A DNA stretch of 64,000 nt from Gelatiniphilus marinus (GTDB lineage: Bacteria; Bacteroidota; Bacteroidia; Flavobacteriales; Flavobacteriaceae): NCBI RefSeq assembly GCF_042678305.1, contig NZ_JBHUDT010000001.1; one strand, given 5' to 3'. Below are positions 8,119-19,752 of this stretch, in pieces. The position numbers and the translations under genes are program-made. The notes under the pieces are model-generated. The model did no database searches, was not told the origin of the DNA, and saw nothing but the letters and a program-made list of their open reading frames with translations. Position 1 is the stretch's first letter. Each line of letters begins with the position of its first letter.

Positions 8119-9195
8119 ATGCAGCATATTTTTTTAGAATCTCACAATATTAAAAACCAACATTTTGGCTTTGGCCAGTTTAATTACCATTTAATAAAAG
8201 GGCTATATAACGCAAATATTGAGGACTTTAAAATTACGCTTCATGCCAAAGACACCCATGTTTTAAAGGAAGAATTCGGTACTTATTTTAACTATAAAAA
8301 ATACTATTCGTTACGACGACACAAAGCTTTCAGGATAAGAAAAAAATACGATTTATGGCATTGTTTAAACCAGAATATTAAAATTGAGCCGCATCACGAT
8401 ATTCCGTATTTGTTAACGGTACACGATGTTAATTTTATTGATGAGGTTTCAAACGACTTAAACCATGAAAGGAACATTAAATTTCAAAACAAATTAAACC
8501 GAAGTTCTGCTATTACCTACATTTCAGAATACGCCAAACAATCTACCCATCAATATTTTAAGGTACCAAATGTACCGGAATATGTTATTTATAACGGCAA
8601 CCCGATTATCGATATTGAAATTCCCGAAAACCATAAACCTAAACTAACCTCTAAAAAACCGTATTTATTTAGCATTGGCGAATTTACTGAACGTAAAAAT
8701 TTTCACGCTTTAGTTGAAATGTTAGCGTTTTTACCTGAATATAATTTAATCCTTTCGGGAAATAATAATACGGAGTATGCCAATAGCACTTTGCAAAACA
8801 CGATAAGAGAATTAAAACTGGAAAATCGCGTTATCATCACCGGAAAAATATCAGAACTCGACAAACAATATTACATGCAAAACTGCGATGCATTCGTGTT
8901 TCCGTCGTTGCGCGAAGGGTTTGGTATTCCGCCTATTGAAGCCATGCGATTTGGAAAACCCGTTTTTCTGTCAAACAACACCTCGTTACCCGAAATTGGT
9001 GGTAAACACGCTTTTTATTGGAATAATTTCGAACCCAATTACATGGCAGAAATTTTAAAAGAAGGTTTAGACACCTTCAAAAAAAACAAAACCGAATTAT
9101 CCCAAAATTACATAAAACACGCCAAAAGTTTTAATTGGAATGACACCGCAAAACAATATATTGAAGTTTATAAAAGCATTTTATTTAAAAAGTAA
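8119..9195 (+). CDS. glycosyltransferase family 4
   Basis: A 358-residue GT-B protein. The N-terminal half has HFGFGQFNYHLIKGLY and LLTVHDVNFIDE. The C-terminal donor domain has PYLFSIGEFTERKNFHALVE, DAFVFPSLREGFGIPPIEAM with the E-x7-E nucleotide-sugar motif, and FLSNNTSLPEIGGKHAFYW. It transfers a sugar from an NDP donor, presumably to LPS or capsule given its neighbours. Donor and acceptor cannot be read from sequence. Confidence 0.9.
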   Translation: MQHIFLESHNIKNQHFGFGQFNYHLIKGLYNANIEDFKITLHAKDTHVLKEEFGTYFNYKKYYSLRRHKAFRIRKKYDLWHCLNQNIKIEPHHDIPYLLTVHDVNFIDEVSNDLNHERNIKFQNKLNRSSAITYISEYAKQSTHQYFKVPNVPEYVIYNGNPIIDIEIPENHKPKLTSKKPYLFSIGEFTERKNFHALVEMLAFLPEYNLILSGNNNTEYANSTLQNTIRELKLENRVIITGKISELDKQYYMQNCDAFVFPSLREGFGIPPIEAMRFGKPVFLSNNTSLPEIGGKHAFYWNNFEPNYMAEILKEGLDTFKKNKTELSQNYIKHAKSFNWNDTAKQYIEVYKSILFKK

Positions 9196-9199
9196 ATCC

Positions 9200-9207
9200 T
9201 AAATTTG
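9200..9207 (+). promoter_or_regulatory. possible -7 element upstream of the methyltransferase-like gene
   Basis: TAAATTTG lies 26 nt before the ATG at 9234, in the short gap after the GT4 gene. The gene may therefore have its own promoter in addition to read-through. No -33 match was noticed. Confidence 0.35.
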
Positions 9208-9233
9208 CTACCTAACCACTAAAAAAACTGATA

Positions 9234-9905
9234 ATGATCTTTACTATAATTATTGCCGTTATTCTGTTGGCAGTCTTGATTCACTACGGCATTAAATTCG
9301 CAAAGCACAAATCATTATATCCGTTTATGCCCTTTAAATATAATTTTAGGCGACGCCGAATCACTTTTGCAAAAACGCTTAAATTACTCGACGAAAGAAA
9401 CGTTAAAACCATTGTTGAAACGGGCACTTCCCGAGAAGGCTTAAATAATACCAAAGGCGATGGTAGCGCCACTATAGTTTTTGGCAAATGGGCGCAACAA
9501 AACCAAGCCAAAATGCACTCTGTTGATATTAGCGAAGATTCGGTAAAAGGCTCGCAAAGCGAAGTAGATAACCAAAATTTAAACGATACGGTTACGGTGC
9601 ATTTAAACGATTCTTTAGCGTTTTTAAAAACCTTTGATAAACCCGTAGATTTTTTGTACTTAGATAGTTACGACTACTCGAAAACCGATACAGAGATTCA
9701 AACGAAAAGTCAGGAACACCATTTAAAGGAATTCAAAATTATTGAAGATAAATTGCATAAAGATTCCATTGTACTTATCGACGATTGTGGTTTACCAGGA
9801 GGCGGAAAAGGCAAAACCGTAATCGCCTATATGCTTGAAAAAAACTGGAAAATCTTAATTAACGCCTATCAAGTTTTACTAGTGAAAAAAGAGAGTCTTT
9901 CTTAA
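9234..9905 (+). CDS. membrane-anchored class I methyltransferase-like protein
   Basis: A 223-residue protein. Residues 2-21 (IFTIIIAVILLAVLIHYGIK) form one membrane segment. The rest resembles a class I SAM-dependent methyltransferase of the Methyltransf_24 type: TIVETGTSREG as motif I, KMHSVDISEDSV as the acidic loop, VDFLYLDSYDYS, and SIVLIDDCGLPGGGKG. A place in the surface-glycan locus suggests it modifies a glycan. It lies 8 nt before tsaC. The methyltransferase fold is likely; the substrate is unknown. Confidence 0.65.
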   Translation: MIFTIIIAVILLAVLIHYGIKFAKHKSLYPFMPFKYNFRRRRITFAKTLKLLDERNVKTIVETGTSREGLNNTKGDGSATIVFGKWAQQNQAKMHSVDISEDSVKGSQSEVDNQNLNDTVTVHLNDSLAFLKTFDKPVDFLYLDSYDYSKTDTEIQTKSQEHHLKEFKIIEDKLHKDSIVLIDDCGLPGGGKGKTVIAYMLEKNWKILINAYQVLLVKKESLS

Positions 9906-9913
9906 TATTTTTT

Positions 9914-10474
9914 ATGAATACCGAAATTAAAAACGCACTACAAGTCTTAAAAAACGGCGGTCTCATCCTGTACCCCACCGATACCGTTTGGGGCATTGGC
10001 TGCGATGCCAACAACCCAGAAGCGGTTAAAAAAGTGTACCAACTAAAACAGCGCGAAGACAGCAAAGCCTTAATTTGTTTGGTTGCCGACGATAGAATGC
10101 TAACAAAATACGTAAAAAAAATACCCGAAGCCGCACATAGCATCATCGATATTTCTGAAAAACCAATAACTATAATTTACGACGATGCCCAAAATTTAGC
10201 CTCAAATTTAATTGCAGCCGATGGCACAATAGCCATCCGTATTCCCGACGATGATTTTTGCTATCAATTATCAAGAAAACTCAACGGTGCCATTGTTTCT
10301 ACCTCGGCGAATGTTAGCGGACAACCAACGCCAAAATCGTTTAAAGAAATAACACCTGCCATTTTAAAAGGTGTGGACTATGTTGTAAATTTGCATCACG
10401 AAAAAATCTGCGACAAGCCCTCTTCAATAATTAAATTGAGCAATAGCGGGATTGTTAAAGTGATTCGGGAGTAA
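9914..10474 (+). CDS. tsaC: L-threonylcarbamoyladenylate synthase (TsaC/Sua5/YrdC)
   Basis: A 186-residue YrdC-domain protein that makes threonylcarbamoyl-AMP from Thr, bicarbonate and ATP, the first step of t6A37 tRNA modification. Diagnostic motifs are LILYPTDTVWGIGCDANN near 18-35, VYQLKQREDSKALICLV near 42-58, and IVSTSANVSGQPTPKSF with SSIIKLSN near the end. It has the short TsaC length without the Sua5 C-terminal domain. It is probably co-transcribed with the methyltransferase-like gene and ends at a strong terminator. Confidence 0.93.
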   Translation: MNTEIKNALQVLKNGGLILYPTDTVWGIGCDANNPEAVKKVYQLKQREDSKALICLVADDRMLTKYVKKIPEAAHSIIDISEKPITIIYDDAQNLASNLIAADGTIAIRIPDDDFCYQLSRKLNGAIVSTSANVSGQPTPKSFKEITPAILKGVDYVVNLHHEKICDKPSSIIKLSNSGIVKVIRE

Positions 10475-10493
10475 AAACCCAAATTTTAAAACA

Positions 10494-10540
10494 CCAAATT
10501 CCAATCGAAACCGACTTGGAATTTGGAATTTATTTTTTTG
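10494..10540 (+). terminator. Rho-independent terminator after tsaC
   Basis: A perfect 11-bp stem CCAAATTCCAA (10494-10504) with TTGGAATTTGG (10516-10526), an 11-nt loop, then AATTTATTTTTTT. Confidence 0.8.
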
Positions 10541-10615
10541 GAATTTACTAAATGAACCTCGATGGATTTAAAATCCATGGTTTTTAATATAAGAATGAAA
10601 TTCTTTTTGAGGGCG

Positions 10616-10697
10616 TGTCATTCCGACAGAGCAAAGCGACCAGGAATCTCATAGTTTTGAATTTACGATGAGATTTCTCACGGTGTTCGAAATAACA
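10616..10697. repeat. TGTCATTCC-bounded imperfect palindromic repeat
   Basis: It starts TGTCATTCCGACAGAG and ends with a degenerate inverse (GAAATAACA). An inner pair GAATCTCAT/ATGAGATTT brackets the centre. The same termini occur at 49544-49649 and, more degraded, at 63182-63243. It fits a dispersed miniature palindromic element between genes. Confidence 0.6.
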
Positions 10698-10771
10698 AAT
10701 ACCCTCAAAAGTTTACAGAAAATAAAGCAACTGCAATATTCCCGAAGTTTCGGGAGAGGCAACAAAAAAAA

Positions 10772-13267
<2,496 letters not shown>

Positions 13268-13278
13268 TTTAAAAGACT

Positions 13279-13286
13279 TATCTTTG
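13279..13286 (+). promoter_or_regulatory. -7 element of the promoter for the pRiA4b-like gene
   Basis: TATCTTTG matches TAnnTTTG, 19 nt before the ATG at 13306. No matching -33 box at standard spacing was noticed. Confidence 0.5.
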
Positions 13287-13305
13287 CACCAATAATTTTT
13301 TCAGA

Positions 13306-13818
13306 ATGATTTACAGATTTAGAGTTATACTTGATAATGATACCGAAGATGATGTTTTTCGCGATTTAGAAATCCGTGAAACCGATACGCTTGAAGATTT
13401 GCACAACATCATCACACAATCTTTTGGTTTCGATGGCTCTGAGATGGCATCGTTTTACTTAAGTAACGATCATTGGGATCAAGGTGAAGAAATTTCGCTG
13501 TTCGATTTAAGCGAAAATAACTCTGCGCGTTTAATGAACGAAACGTCTTTGGATAGTGTGGTGCACGAAGCACAAACTAAACTGATTTACGTTTACGATT
13601 TTTTAAGCATGTGGACTTTTTATGTAGAACTTGCCGAAATTGTTGAAGAAACCGAAGGCAATGATTACCCAAACCTTATGTTCGTACAAGGGCAAGTGCC
13701 TGAAAACGCTCCAGAAAAATTATTTGAGGTAGACCCCAACGACGATTTTAACGAGTTTGAAGACGAATTGGATATTGACGATTACAACAATCTGGATTTT
13801 GATGAAAACTGGAATTAA
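13306..13818 (+). CDS. pRiA4b ORF-3-like domain protein
   Basis: A 170-residue, very acidic cytoplasmic protein. The first ~110 residues (MIYRFRVILDNDTEDDVFRD, then DTLEDLHNIITQSFGFDGSE, FYLSNDHWDQGEEI and LIYVYDFLSMWTFYVEL) match the pRiA4b ORF-3-like domain. The C-terminal tail is almost all Asp/Glu/Asn. Function is unknown. The family is sometimes labelled 'IS1096 passenger', but nothing mobile is seen here. Its stop codon overlaps the convergent gene by 4 bases. Confidence 0.8.
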   Translation: MIYRFRVILDNDTEDDVFRDLEIRETDTLEDLHNIITQSFGFDGSEMASFYLSNDHWDQGEEISLFDLSENNSARLMNETSLDSVVHEAQTKLIYVYDFLSMWTFYVELAEIVEETEGNDYPNLMFVQGQVPENAPEKLFEVDPNDDFNEFEDELDIDDYNNLDFDENWN

Positions 13819-14891
13819 TACATATTCCTTTTCTTTAAACTCTCCAGCTTAACATTGTCGTAATTACGAGTTAAAAAAGCTAAGGCGTACTTTAGTATTT
13901 CACCCATATTCTTACTGCGCTTAAAATTTACATCTTGGGTATATTCAAAAATGGTTTTCTTTAACAAACTTATGTTTTCTTGATTGGAAATCGTGTCGCT
14001 TTCCATACAATCTATCAATTCGCCAATGCGTACATTAAAACTTTTTAAACGTTTAACCAAAATAGAACGCTCTTCGGTTTTGTATTGATCTATGGATAAT
14101 TTCTGTATGGTTTCAGAAACCAGTTCAACCATTTTTAAGTTCTCCTTAAAAAATTGCGGCCTGTAAATATTAAACTTGCCCTCGTACGACTGCTGGTCGA
14201 AATCTATAGCCCTTATCCTGTAAACCACATGATCAAAATCATGTATGGGCACAATAACATAGTTATAAGATCGCATATCGCCCAAAAGCCTAATCATGCA
14301 ACGTTCGTTAAACTTAACAAACTCTTTGGCAATTTGGGCTTTTTCAGATTTTGTGCACTGTGGCAGCATGTTTTTTATAAACTCGTCTCCGGGTATTCCG
14401 GTAATATGCTCTTCAATAAGCGTGTTTTTAGAGACCAAAAAATTTAAATTATAAGGCGATAACATGTGCTCTAACTCTAAACCGTAAATACGCGAAGCAT
14501 CGGTGGTTTTTATATAGAAATGGGTATAGTTGTCATTTAAAATATTCCTTATTTTTACTCGGAAAGGTTTCGAGTTGCCGAAGGTGCAAAAATCTATGGC
14601 ATCAACATTTAAAAAAGGGAGAATGCTTTCGTTTCCATCAGAATGTAATATGGTATATACTTTTTTAAGAGATGAATCTATTTCTTCACGTTCAAATTCG
14701 TTGTAATACACCCTAATCCAAAGCGTATCATTATCCTCTTTATCGTAAACCACAATCGACCCTTGAAAACGCAACAAATCATCGTAGAAAATAGGAATCG
14801 TTGTATTTCTATCGTACCTATCCAAATAATCATCTAGTTTATTTGTAACAGGAAAAGAAGGTTTTCGTTTTGAAATTTTTAAATCTTGCAT
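13815..14891 (-). CDS. conserved hypothetical protein
   Basis: I choose the ATG at 14891 (358 residues, MQDLKISKRKPSFPVTNKLD) over an upstream TTG at 14942. No signal peptide or membrane segment is seen. The N-terminal half is rich in beta-like stretches (GSIVVYDKEDNDTLWIRVYY). The middle has a conserved-looking segment FVKFNERCMIRLLGDMRSYN followed by HVVYRIRAIDFDQQSYEGKF, which has an Asp-Phe-Asp feel of a kinase-like or phosphotransferase fold. That is only a visual impression. The C-terminus is helical and basic. I do not recognise the family. Confidence 0.6.
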   Translation of the reverse strand: MQDLKISKRKPSFPVTNKLDDYLDRYDRNTTIPIFYDDLLRFQGSIVVYDKEDNDTLWIRVYYNEFEREEIDSSLKKVYTILHSDGNESILPFLNVDAIDFCTFGNSKPFRVKIRNILNDNYTHFYIKTTDASRIYGLELEHMLSPYNLNFLVSKNTLIEEHITGIPGDEFIKNMLPQCTKSEKAQIAKEFVKFNERCMIRLLGDMRSYNYVIVPIHDFDHVVYRIRAIDFDQQSYEGKFNIYRPQFFKENLKMVELVSETIQKLSIDQYKTEERSILVKRLKSFNVRIGELIDCMESDTISNQENISLLKKTIFEYTQDVNFKRSKNMGEILKYALAFLTRNYDNVKLESLKKRNMY

Positions 14892-15087
14892 AAATGTAAA
14901 GTTATTCAAATTAAAGAAATAATCTAAAATTCTTTTACTCAACTCATTTAAAATTTTTAATTAAAAGCTTTTATTAATATTCTTGTAACAAAATAAGCCG
15001 AACATCGTCTTACTTTAACAACCAAAATTGTTGATGTTCCTGAAAATAAATTCAGGGGTATTATTTCGGCATAAAAAATCACACATC

Positions 15088-15981
15088 TTGGAACCCATAC
15101 TTACAATTAACAATCTTACCAAAAAATTTGGCTATTTAACCGCAGTAAAAGATTTATCGTTTACCATAAACAAAGGCAACGTTTATGGTATTTTAGGGCC
15201 AAACGGAAGCGGAAAATCTACCACTTTGGGCATTGTTTTAAATGTGGTTAACAAAACACAGGGTAATTTTAAATGGTTTGACGGACAAACAACCACGCAC
15301 GATGCGCTAAAAAAAGTAGGCGCCATAATTGAGCGGCCCAACTTTTACCCCTACATGACAGCGACACAAAATTTAAAACTGGTCTGTAAAATTAAAGGTG
15401 TAGATTATGGTAAAATTGAAGAAAAGCTTGAAATTGTTGGCTTGCTGGAACGCAAAGACAGCAAGTTTAAAACCTATTCTTTAGGTATGAAACAACGTTT
15501 GGCCATTGCTTCGGCACTATTAAACGATCCGGAAATTTTAATTTTAGACGAACCCACAAACGGATTGGATCCACAAGGCATTCACCAAATACGCGAAATC
15601 ATTAAGCAAATTGCAACCAAAGGCACCACCATTTTATTGGCATCGCATTTGTTGGATGAAGTTGAGAAAGTATGCTCGCATGTAGTGGTGCTGCGCAAAG
15701 GCGTAAAATTATATTCGGGTCGTGTGGACGAAATGATTTCCAGTCATGGTTTTTTTGAATTGAAATGCAATACCCCAAAAGATTTGATTGCGCTTTTAGA
15801 AAACAACCCCTCTTTTAAATCGATTAAAGATAAAGACGGTTTAATAACTGCTTTTTTAAACGAACCGATGCCATCTGAAGATTTTAACAAATACCTTTTT
15901 AAAAACGGTATTGTACTTACCCATTTAGTACAGCGTAAAGAGAGTTTAGAAGAGCAGTTTTTACAATTAACAGACCATTGA
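15088..15981 (+). CDS. ABC transporter ATP-binding protein
   Basis: I take the TTG at 15088 as start (EPILTINNLTKKFG), giving about 297 residues. The longer frame from 15028 adds 20 residues with no family likeness. Motifs are Walker A GPNGSGKST, Q-loop region GAIIERPNFYPYMTATQNL, signature YSLGMKQRLAIASALL, Walker B EILILDEPTNGLDPQG and H-loop LASHLLDEVEKV. The C-terminal ~80 residues resemble the DUF4162-type extension of CcmA/DrrA-like ATPases. It pairs with the permease that follows and probably drives export at the inner membrane; the substrate is unknown. Confidence 0.9.
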   Translation: MEPILTINNLTKKFGYLTAVKDLSFTINKGNVYGILGPNGSGKSTTLGIVLNVVNKTQGNFKWFDGQTTTHDALKKVGAIIERPNFYPYMTATQNLKLVCKIKGVDYGKIEEKLEIVGLLERKDSKFKTYSLGMKQRLAIASALLNDPEILILDEPTNGLDPQGIHQIREIIKQIATKGTTILLASHLLDEVEKVCSHVVVLRKGVKLYSGRVDEMISSHGFFELKCNTPKDLIALLENNPSFKSIKDKDGLITAFLNEPMPSEDFNKYLFKNGIVLTHLVQRKESLEEQFLQLTDH

Positions 15982-16006
15982 TAAAACAATACCAATTTAC
16001 GCTGTC

Positions 16007-16020
16007 CCGATAGCTATCGG
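16007..16020. repeat. CCGATAGCTATCGG palindrome
   Basis: A perfect 14-bp palindrome between the ATPase and permease genes, of the same family as 3618-3635 and the hairpin at 46770-46789. Confidence 0.55.
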
Positions 16021-16052
16021 TATTGTTTCGGAACAAAAAACACACGAACTAT

Positions 16053-16877
16053 ATGTTACGTCTTTTAAATTTAGAACTACAAAAACTACTCCTTAACAGA
16101 ACCAGCAAAATACTCATTTTTGTTTCGTTTATTTTGCCGTTTTTTGTTATTTTATTATCCTCATTAAGGATTAATGTTTTTGGTTTTTTTACACTGGAAT
16201 TGGGTGAATTGGGCATTTTCAACTTCCCCATTATCTGGCATTTAACCACATTTTTCGCATCGCAATTCAAATTCTTTTTTGCCATTGTGGTTGTAAGCAT
16301 GATTGGTAACGAGTACAGCAACAAAACCATAAAGCAAAACTTAATTGACGGGTTAAGCAAAAAAGAATTTATTCTCTCTAAATTCTACACCATTGTTTTC
16401 TTTTCGTTAGTATCTACGGTACTTATTGCTTTAATTTCTTTATGTATAGGCTTATACTATTCAAGTTATACCGAAGCTTCCATTATTTTAAGGGAAACCG
16501 AATTTATAGCTGCATATTTTTTAAAACTTGTTGGCTTTTTTAGTTTGTGCTTATTTTTAGGAATGCTTGTAAAACGTTCAGCTTTCGCATTAGCTTTTTT
16601 ATTTATCTTATATATTTTAGAATGGATTTTGTTTGGATTAATAGCCTGGAAATTTGATGCCAATAGCGCTGAAAAGATCCAAAATTTCTTTCCGTTAAAA
16701 GCTATGTACAAATTAATCGATCAACCATTCCAACGTATAGCCATGACTAAATTTCCAGACAAAGGTGAATTGGCTTACGACTATGCGGTGCATGGGCACG
16801 AATTTGCCATAGTAACAGCTTGGACTGCTCTATTTATCTTTTTATCGTACAGATTATTAAAAAAGCGAGATTTATAA
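16053..16877 (+). CDS. ABC transporter permease (ABC-2 type)
   Basis: The ATG at 16053 (MLRLLNLELQKLLLNRTSKI) gives 274 residues; an upstream TTG at 16023 is less likely. About six hydrophobic segments are visible (IFVSFILPFFVILLSSL; FKFFFAIVVVSMIGNE; FFSLVSTVLIALISLCIGLY; LVGFFSLCLFLGMLV; ALAFLFILYILEWILFGLIA; and a last one near the C-terminus). NEYSNKTIKQNLIDGLSKKE is the typical cytoplasmic loop of ABC-2 permeases of the DUF/LinK type. It is a partner of the ATPase upstream. Confidence 0.85.
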   Translation: MLRLLNLELQKLLLNRTSKILIFVSFILPFFVILLSSLRINVFGFFTLELGELGIFNFPIIWHLTTFFASQFKFFFAIVVVSMIGNEYSNKTIKQNLIDGLSKKEFILSKFYTIVFFSLVSTVLIALISLCIGLYYSSYTEASIILRETEFIAAYFLKLVGFFSLCLFLGMLVKRSAFALAFLFILYILEWILFGLIAWKFDANSAEKIQNFFPLKAMYKLIDQPFQRIAMTKFPDKGELAYDYAVHGHEFAIVTAWTALFIFLSYRLLKKRDL

Positions 16878-16906
16878 TATCTTTGGTAGCATTTGCTACT
16901 GAAAAG

Positions 16907-19615
16907 ATGAAAAAATTCGCATTTCTATTAATAGGTTATTTAATAAGTATAAATGGTTTTGCCCAAAGTGAAGCCGCCAATTGGTATTTTGGTTTTGGTG
17001 GTGGCATAAAATTTAACCAAGTCAACAATTCTGTGACCCCAGTAAGTGATGGACAATTATTTACAAACGAAGGCTGCGCGTCCATATCAGACAGTTCTGG
17101 TGAGTTACTATTTTATACAGATGGCACAACCGTATGGAACAGAAATCATAATTTGATGCAGAATGGCTCAAACTTATTTGGCGATTCTTCTAGTACGCAA
17201 TCTGCCATTATTGTGCCCAAACCAGACGATGAGAATATTTACTACATTTTCACAGTTGATAATGGTCTTGATGGGAATGATTTCGGTTTAAACTATTCGC
17301 AAGTCGATATGACTTTAGATGGCGGTCTAGGTGCTATTACTACAAAAAACAGAAATTTACTTCGGAAATGTTCTGAAAAAATTACAGCAGTTTTAAAGGA
17401 TTGTATTACAAAATCCATTTGGGTGCTTACCCTAGCATCAGAAAATGGCGATGCCGATATTTTCAACACTTTTCACGCTTTTGAGGTTAACAATTTAGGC
17501 GTTAACACAACATCGGTCAAGTCAACATTTAACCTTTTTATTTCAGATGCACGAGGCTATTTAAAGCTCTCGCCTGATGGCGAAAAAGTGGCATGTGCCA
17601 ATGTTAGGGACGGTTTGTATTTATATGATTTCGACACCGCTACAGGTATTGTAAGTAATCAATTGGAACTTGATTTGTCTTTTGAAAATTATGCCAGTTA
17701 TGGTGTGGAATTTTCACCAAACAGTCAATTGCTCTATGTGCATTCGTATAACAATTTTTTCGATTTTGAAACGCCGGCCAACAATAACATCCCATCAAAC
17801 CACACATCATCATTGCTCCAATACAATCTTTTAGCAACAAATATTCAATCCTCCGTTGTTGTTTTAGATGACCGTGAATTGTACAGAGGCGGTTTGCAAC
17901 TTGGGCCAAACGGTAAAATTTACAGAGCTTTAAGCGCCACTTACAATGATGGCTTACCTTATCTTGGGGTAATTAATAACCCCAACGGTATTGGTTTTAG
18001 TGCGAACTATAGCCACAATACCATTAGTCTTTCACCAAACAATTCCTCACAAGGATTGCCTCCTTTTATAGCTTCTTTTTTTAATGAAAAAATAGACATT
18101 ATTAAAAATGGCAGGAATTCCACAAACCTTGCGCTTTGTGTCAATGATACGTACACTTTAACCGCCGACCAAATAACTGGTGCTACCTATAGTTGGACCC
18201 GTGATGGAAACCCTTTATCTGAAAATGATCATGATTTAGTAGTTACCCAAAATGGGCATTACGAAGTGTATATCGATCCCAACAACGGCGACTGTGCCAT
18301 TGAAGGTGAGGCTTTTGTTGTTTTTAATGCTAACCCCGAAGCCTTCAACCACACCCTGTTGCAGTGCGACGAGGACGGTACCGCCGATGGCCTTACGCTG
18401 TTCAACCTCAACCAAGCCAATGCAGCTCTAACCAACAACGTAGCCGGCCTTTCAACCAGGTTCTATACCGATGCCGCCAGAACCAATGAAGTTGACGGCA
18501 ACGCCTTTACCAACACAAGCAATCCGCAAACCATTTATGCCGAAGTTGTAAACGATGCAACGCGCTGCTCCTCACCTTCAGAACTAACACTGAATGTGAG
18601 CGTTACAGATTCAGGCGATACACAACTTATTGTTTGCGATGACGACGGAACAGAAGATGGTTTCTACAATTTCAATTTAAGCAACGCCGATAGCGCTATT
18701 GTAAGCGGGCTACCTGCCGGCTTAACCATTGCCTATTACCAAACTTATGATGATGCTCTGCTTGAAACAAACAATTTAGGAACCTCATTTACAAACACAA
18801 ACCCATATTCGCAAATTATTTATGCACGGGTTGAAAATGCCAACAACTGCTACGGCATAAGCGAAGTGGCCCTGACCGTAAACGAGCTGCCGGATATTGA
18901 AACCGAAGCTTTGGCGTATTATTGCCTCAACTTTTTCCCGGACACCATCGCTTTGGACGCCGCTGTTATAAACCATGCGCCTTCAAACTATACCTACAGT
19001 TGGTCCACCGGGGAAAGCACCTATCAAATCAATGTAAATCAAGCGGGCACTTACAACGTTACGGTTACCAATGCCAATGGCTGCACCAAACAACGCACCA
19101 TTACCGTAGAACCCTCGAACATTGCAACCTTTGAAACCATTGAAGTGGTCGATGCCACACAAAACAATACCATTACCGTTTTGGTTTCTGGCGAAGGAGT
19201 TTATGAGTTCAGATTGCTAGACGAGAACAACGCGGTGTACGCACCCTATCAGGAAAGCAATACGTTCGAAAACGTTTCACCGGGCATTTACACCCTGAGC
19301 GTCCGCGACATTAAAAACAACTGCGGCACCGTGCAAGACCTAGTGTCGGTTATCGGGTTCCCCAGGTTTTTTACACCAAATAACGATGGCGACAACGATA
19401 CCTGGCAGGTCCAAGGCATTTCAAGCATGTTCCAGCCCAATACCAATATCCTTATTTACAACAGGTTCGGGAAACTGGTAAAGCAGTTGGATCCGCTGGG
19501 AAAAGGTTGGGACGGAATCTTTAATGGCCAGAAACTGCCCGCAGACGATTATTGGTTTGCCGTTACCCTGCAAGACGGAAGGGTTTTAAAAAACCATTTT
19601 ACCTTAAAATATTAA
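16907..19615 (+). CDS. T9SS type-B sorted surface protein with propeller-like N-terminus
   Basis: The start at the ATG at 16907 gives a 902-residue precursor with signal peptide MKKFAFLLIGYLISINGFAQ. The frame reaching back to 16820 would bury it. Residues ~25-400 look like a beta-propeller (ISDSSGELLFYTDGTTVWNR, KLSPDGEKVACANVRDG, GVEFSPNSQLLYVHSYN). Two Cys-Asp repeats follow (CDEDGTADGLTLFNLN, CDDDGTEDGFYNFNLS), then an Ig-like segment. The end is the T9SS type-B C-terminal domain: FFTPNNDGDNDTWQVQGI, NRFGKLVKQL, GWDGIFNGQKLPADDYWF. It is predicted to be exported and anchored at the cell surface. The base composition rises sharply in parts of the second half. Confidence 0.85.
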   Translation: MKKFAFLLIGYLISINGFAQSEAANWYFGFGGGIKFNQVNNSVTPVSDGQLFTNEGCASISDSSGELLFYTDGTTVWNRNHNLMQNGSNLFGDSSSTQSAIIVPKPDDENIYYIFTVDNGLDGNDFGLNYSQVDMTLDGGLGAITTKNRNLLRKCSEKITAVLKDCITKSIWVLTLASENGDADIFNTFHAFEVNNLGVNTTSVKSTFNLFISDARGYLKLSPDGEKVACANVRDGLYLYDFDTATGIVSNQLELDLSFENYASYGVEFSPNSQLLYVHSYNNFFDFETPANNNIPSNHTSSLLQYNLLATNIQSSVVVLDDRELYRGGLQLGPNGKIYRALSATYNDGLPYLGVINNPNGIGFSANYSHNTISLSPNNSSQGLPPFIASFFNEKIDIIKNGRNSTNLALCVNDTYTLTADQITGATYSWTRDGNPLSENDHDLVVTQNGHYEVYIDPNNGDCAIEGEAFVVFNANPEAFNHTLLQCDEDGTADGLTLFNLNQANAALTNNVAGLSTRFYTDAARTNEVDGNAFTNTSNPQTIYAEVVNDATRCSSPSELTLNVSVTDSGDTQLIVCDDDGTEDGFYNFNLSNADSAIVSGLPAGLTIAYYQTYDDALLETNNLGTSFTNTNPYSQIIYARVENANNCYGISEVALTVNELPDIETEALAYYCLNFFPDTIALDAAVINHAPSNYTYSWSTGESTYQINVNQAGTYNVTVTNANGCTKQRTITVEPSNIATFETIEVVDATQNNTITVLVSGEGVYEFRLLDENNAVYAPYQESNTFENVSPGIYTLSVRDIKNNCGTVQDLVSVIGFPRFFTPNNDGDNDTWQVQGISSMFQPNTNILIYNRFGKLVKQLDPLGKGWDGIFNGQKLPADDYWFAVTLQDGRVLKNHFTLKY

Positions 19616-19752
19616 TTTAAGAATCATAAAAACCAATTAAAATCGTATTTTATCGGATATATTTTGCGCTTCATCTGAAAAAAGTCTATTTTTCCCAATA
19701 TATTCAATTTATATTTTAATTGAGTTTTCCAAATTAAAAGAAACCTACTGCT

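Noticed and set aside
13306..13818. Mobile element passenger (IS1096 TnpR-like label)
   Set aside because: The domain is sometimes given that name, but there are no terminal repeats, transposase or target duplication nearby.
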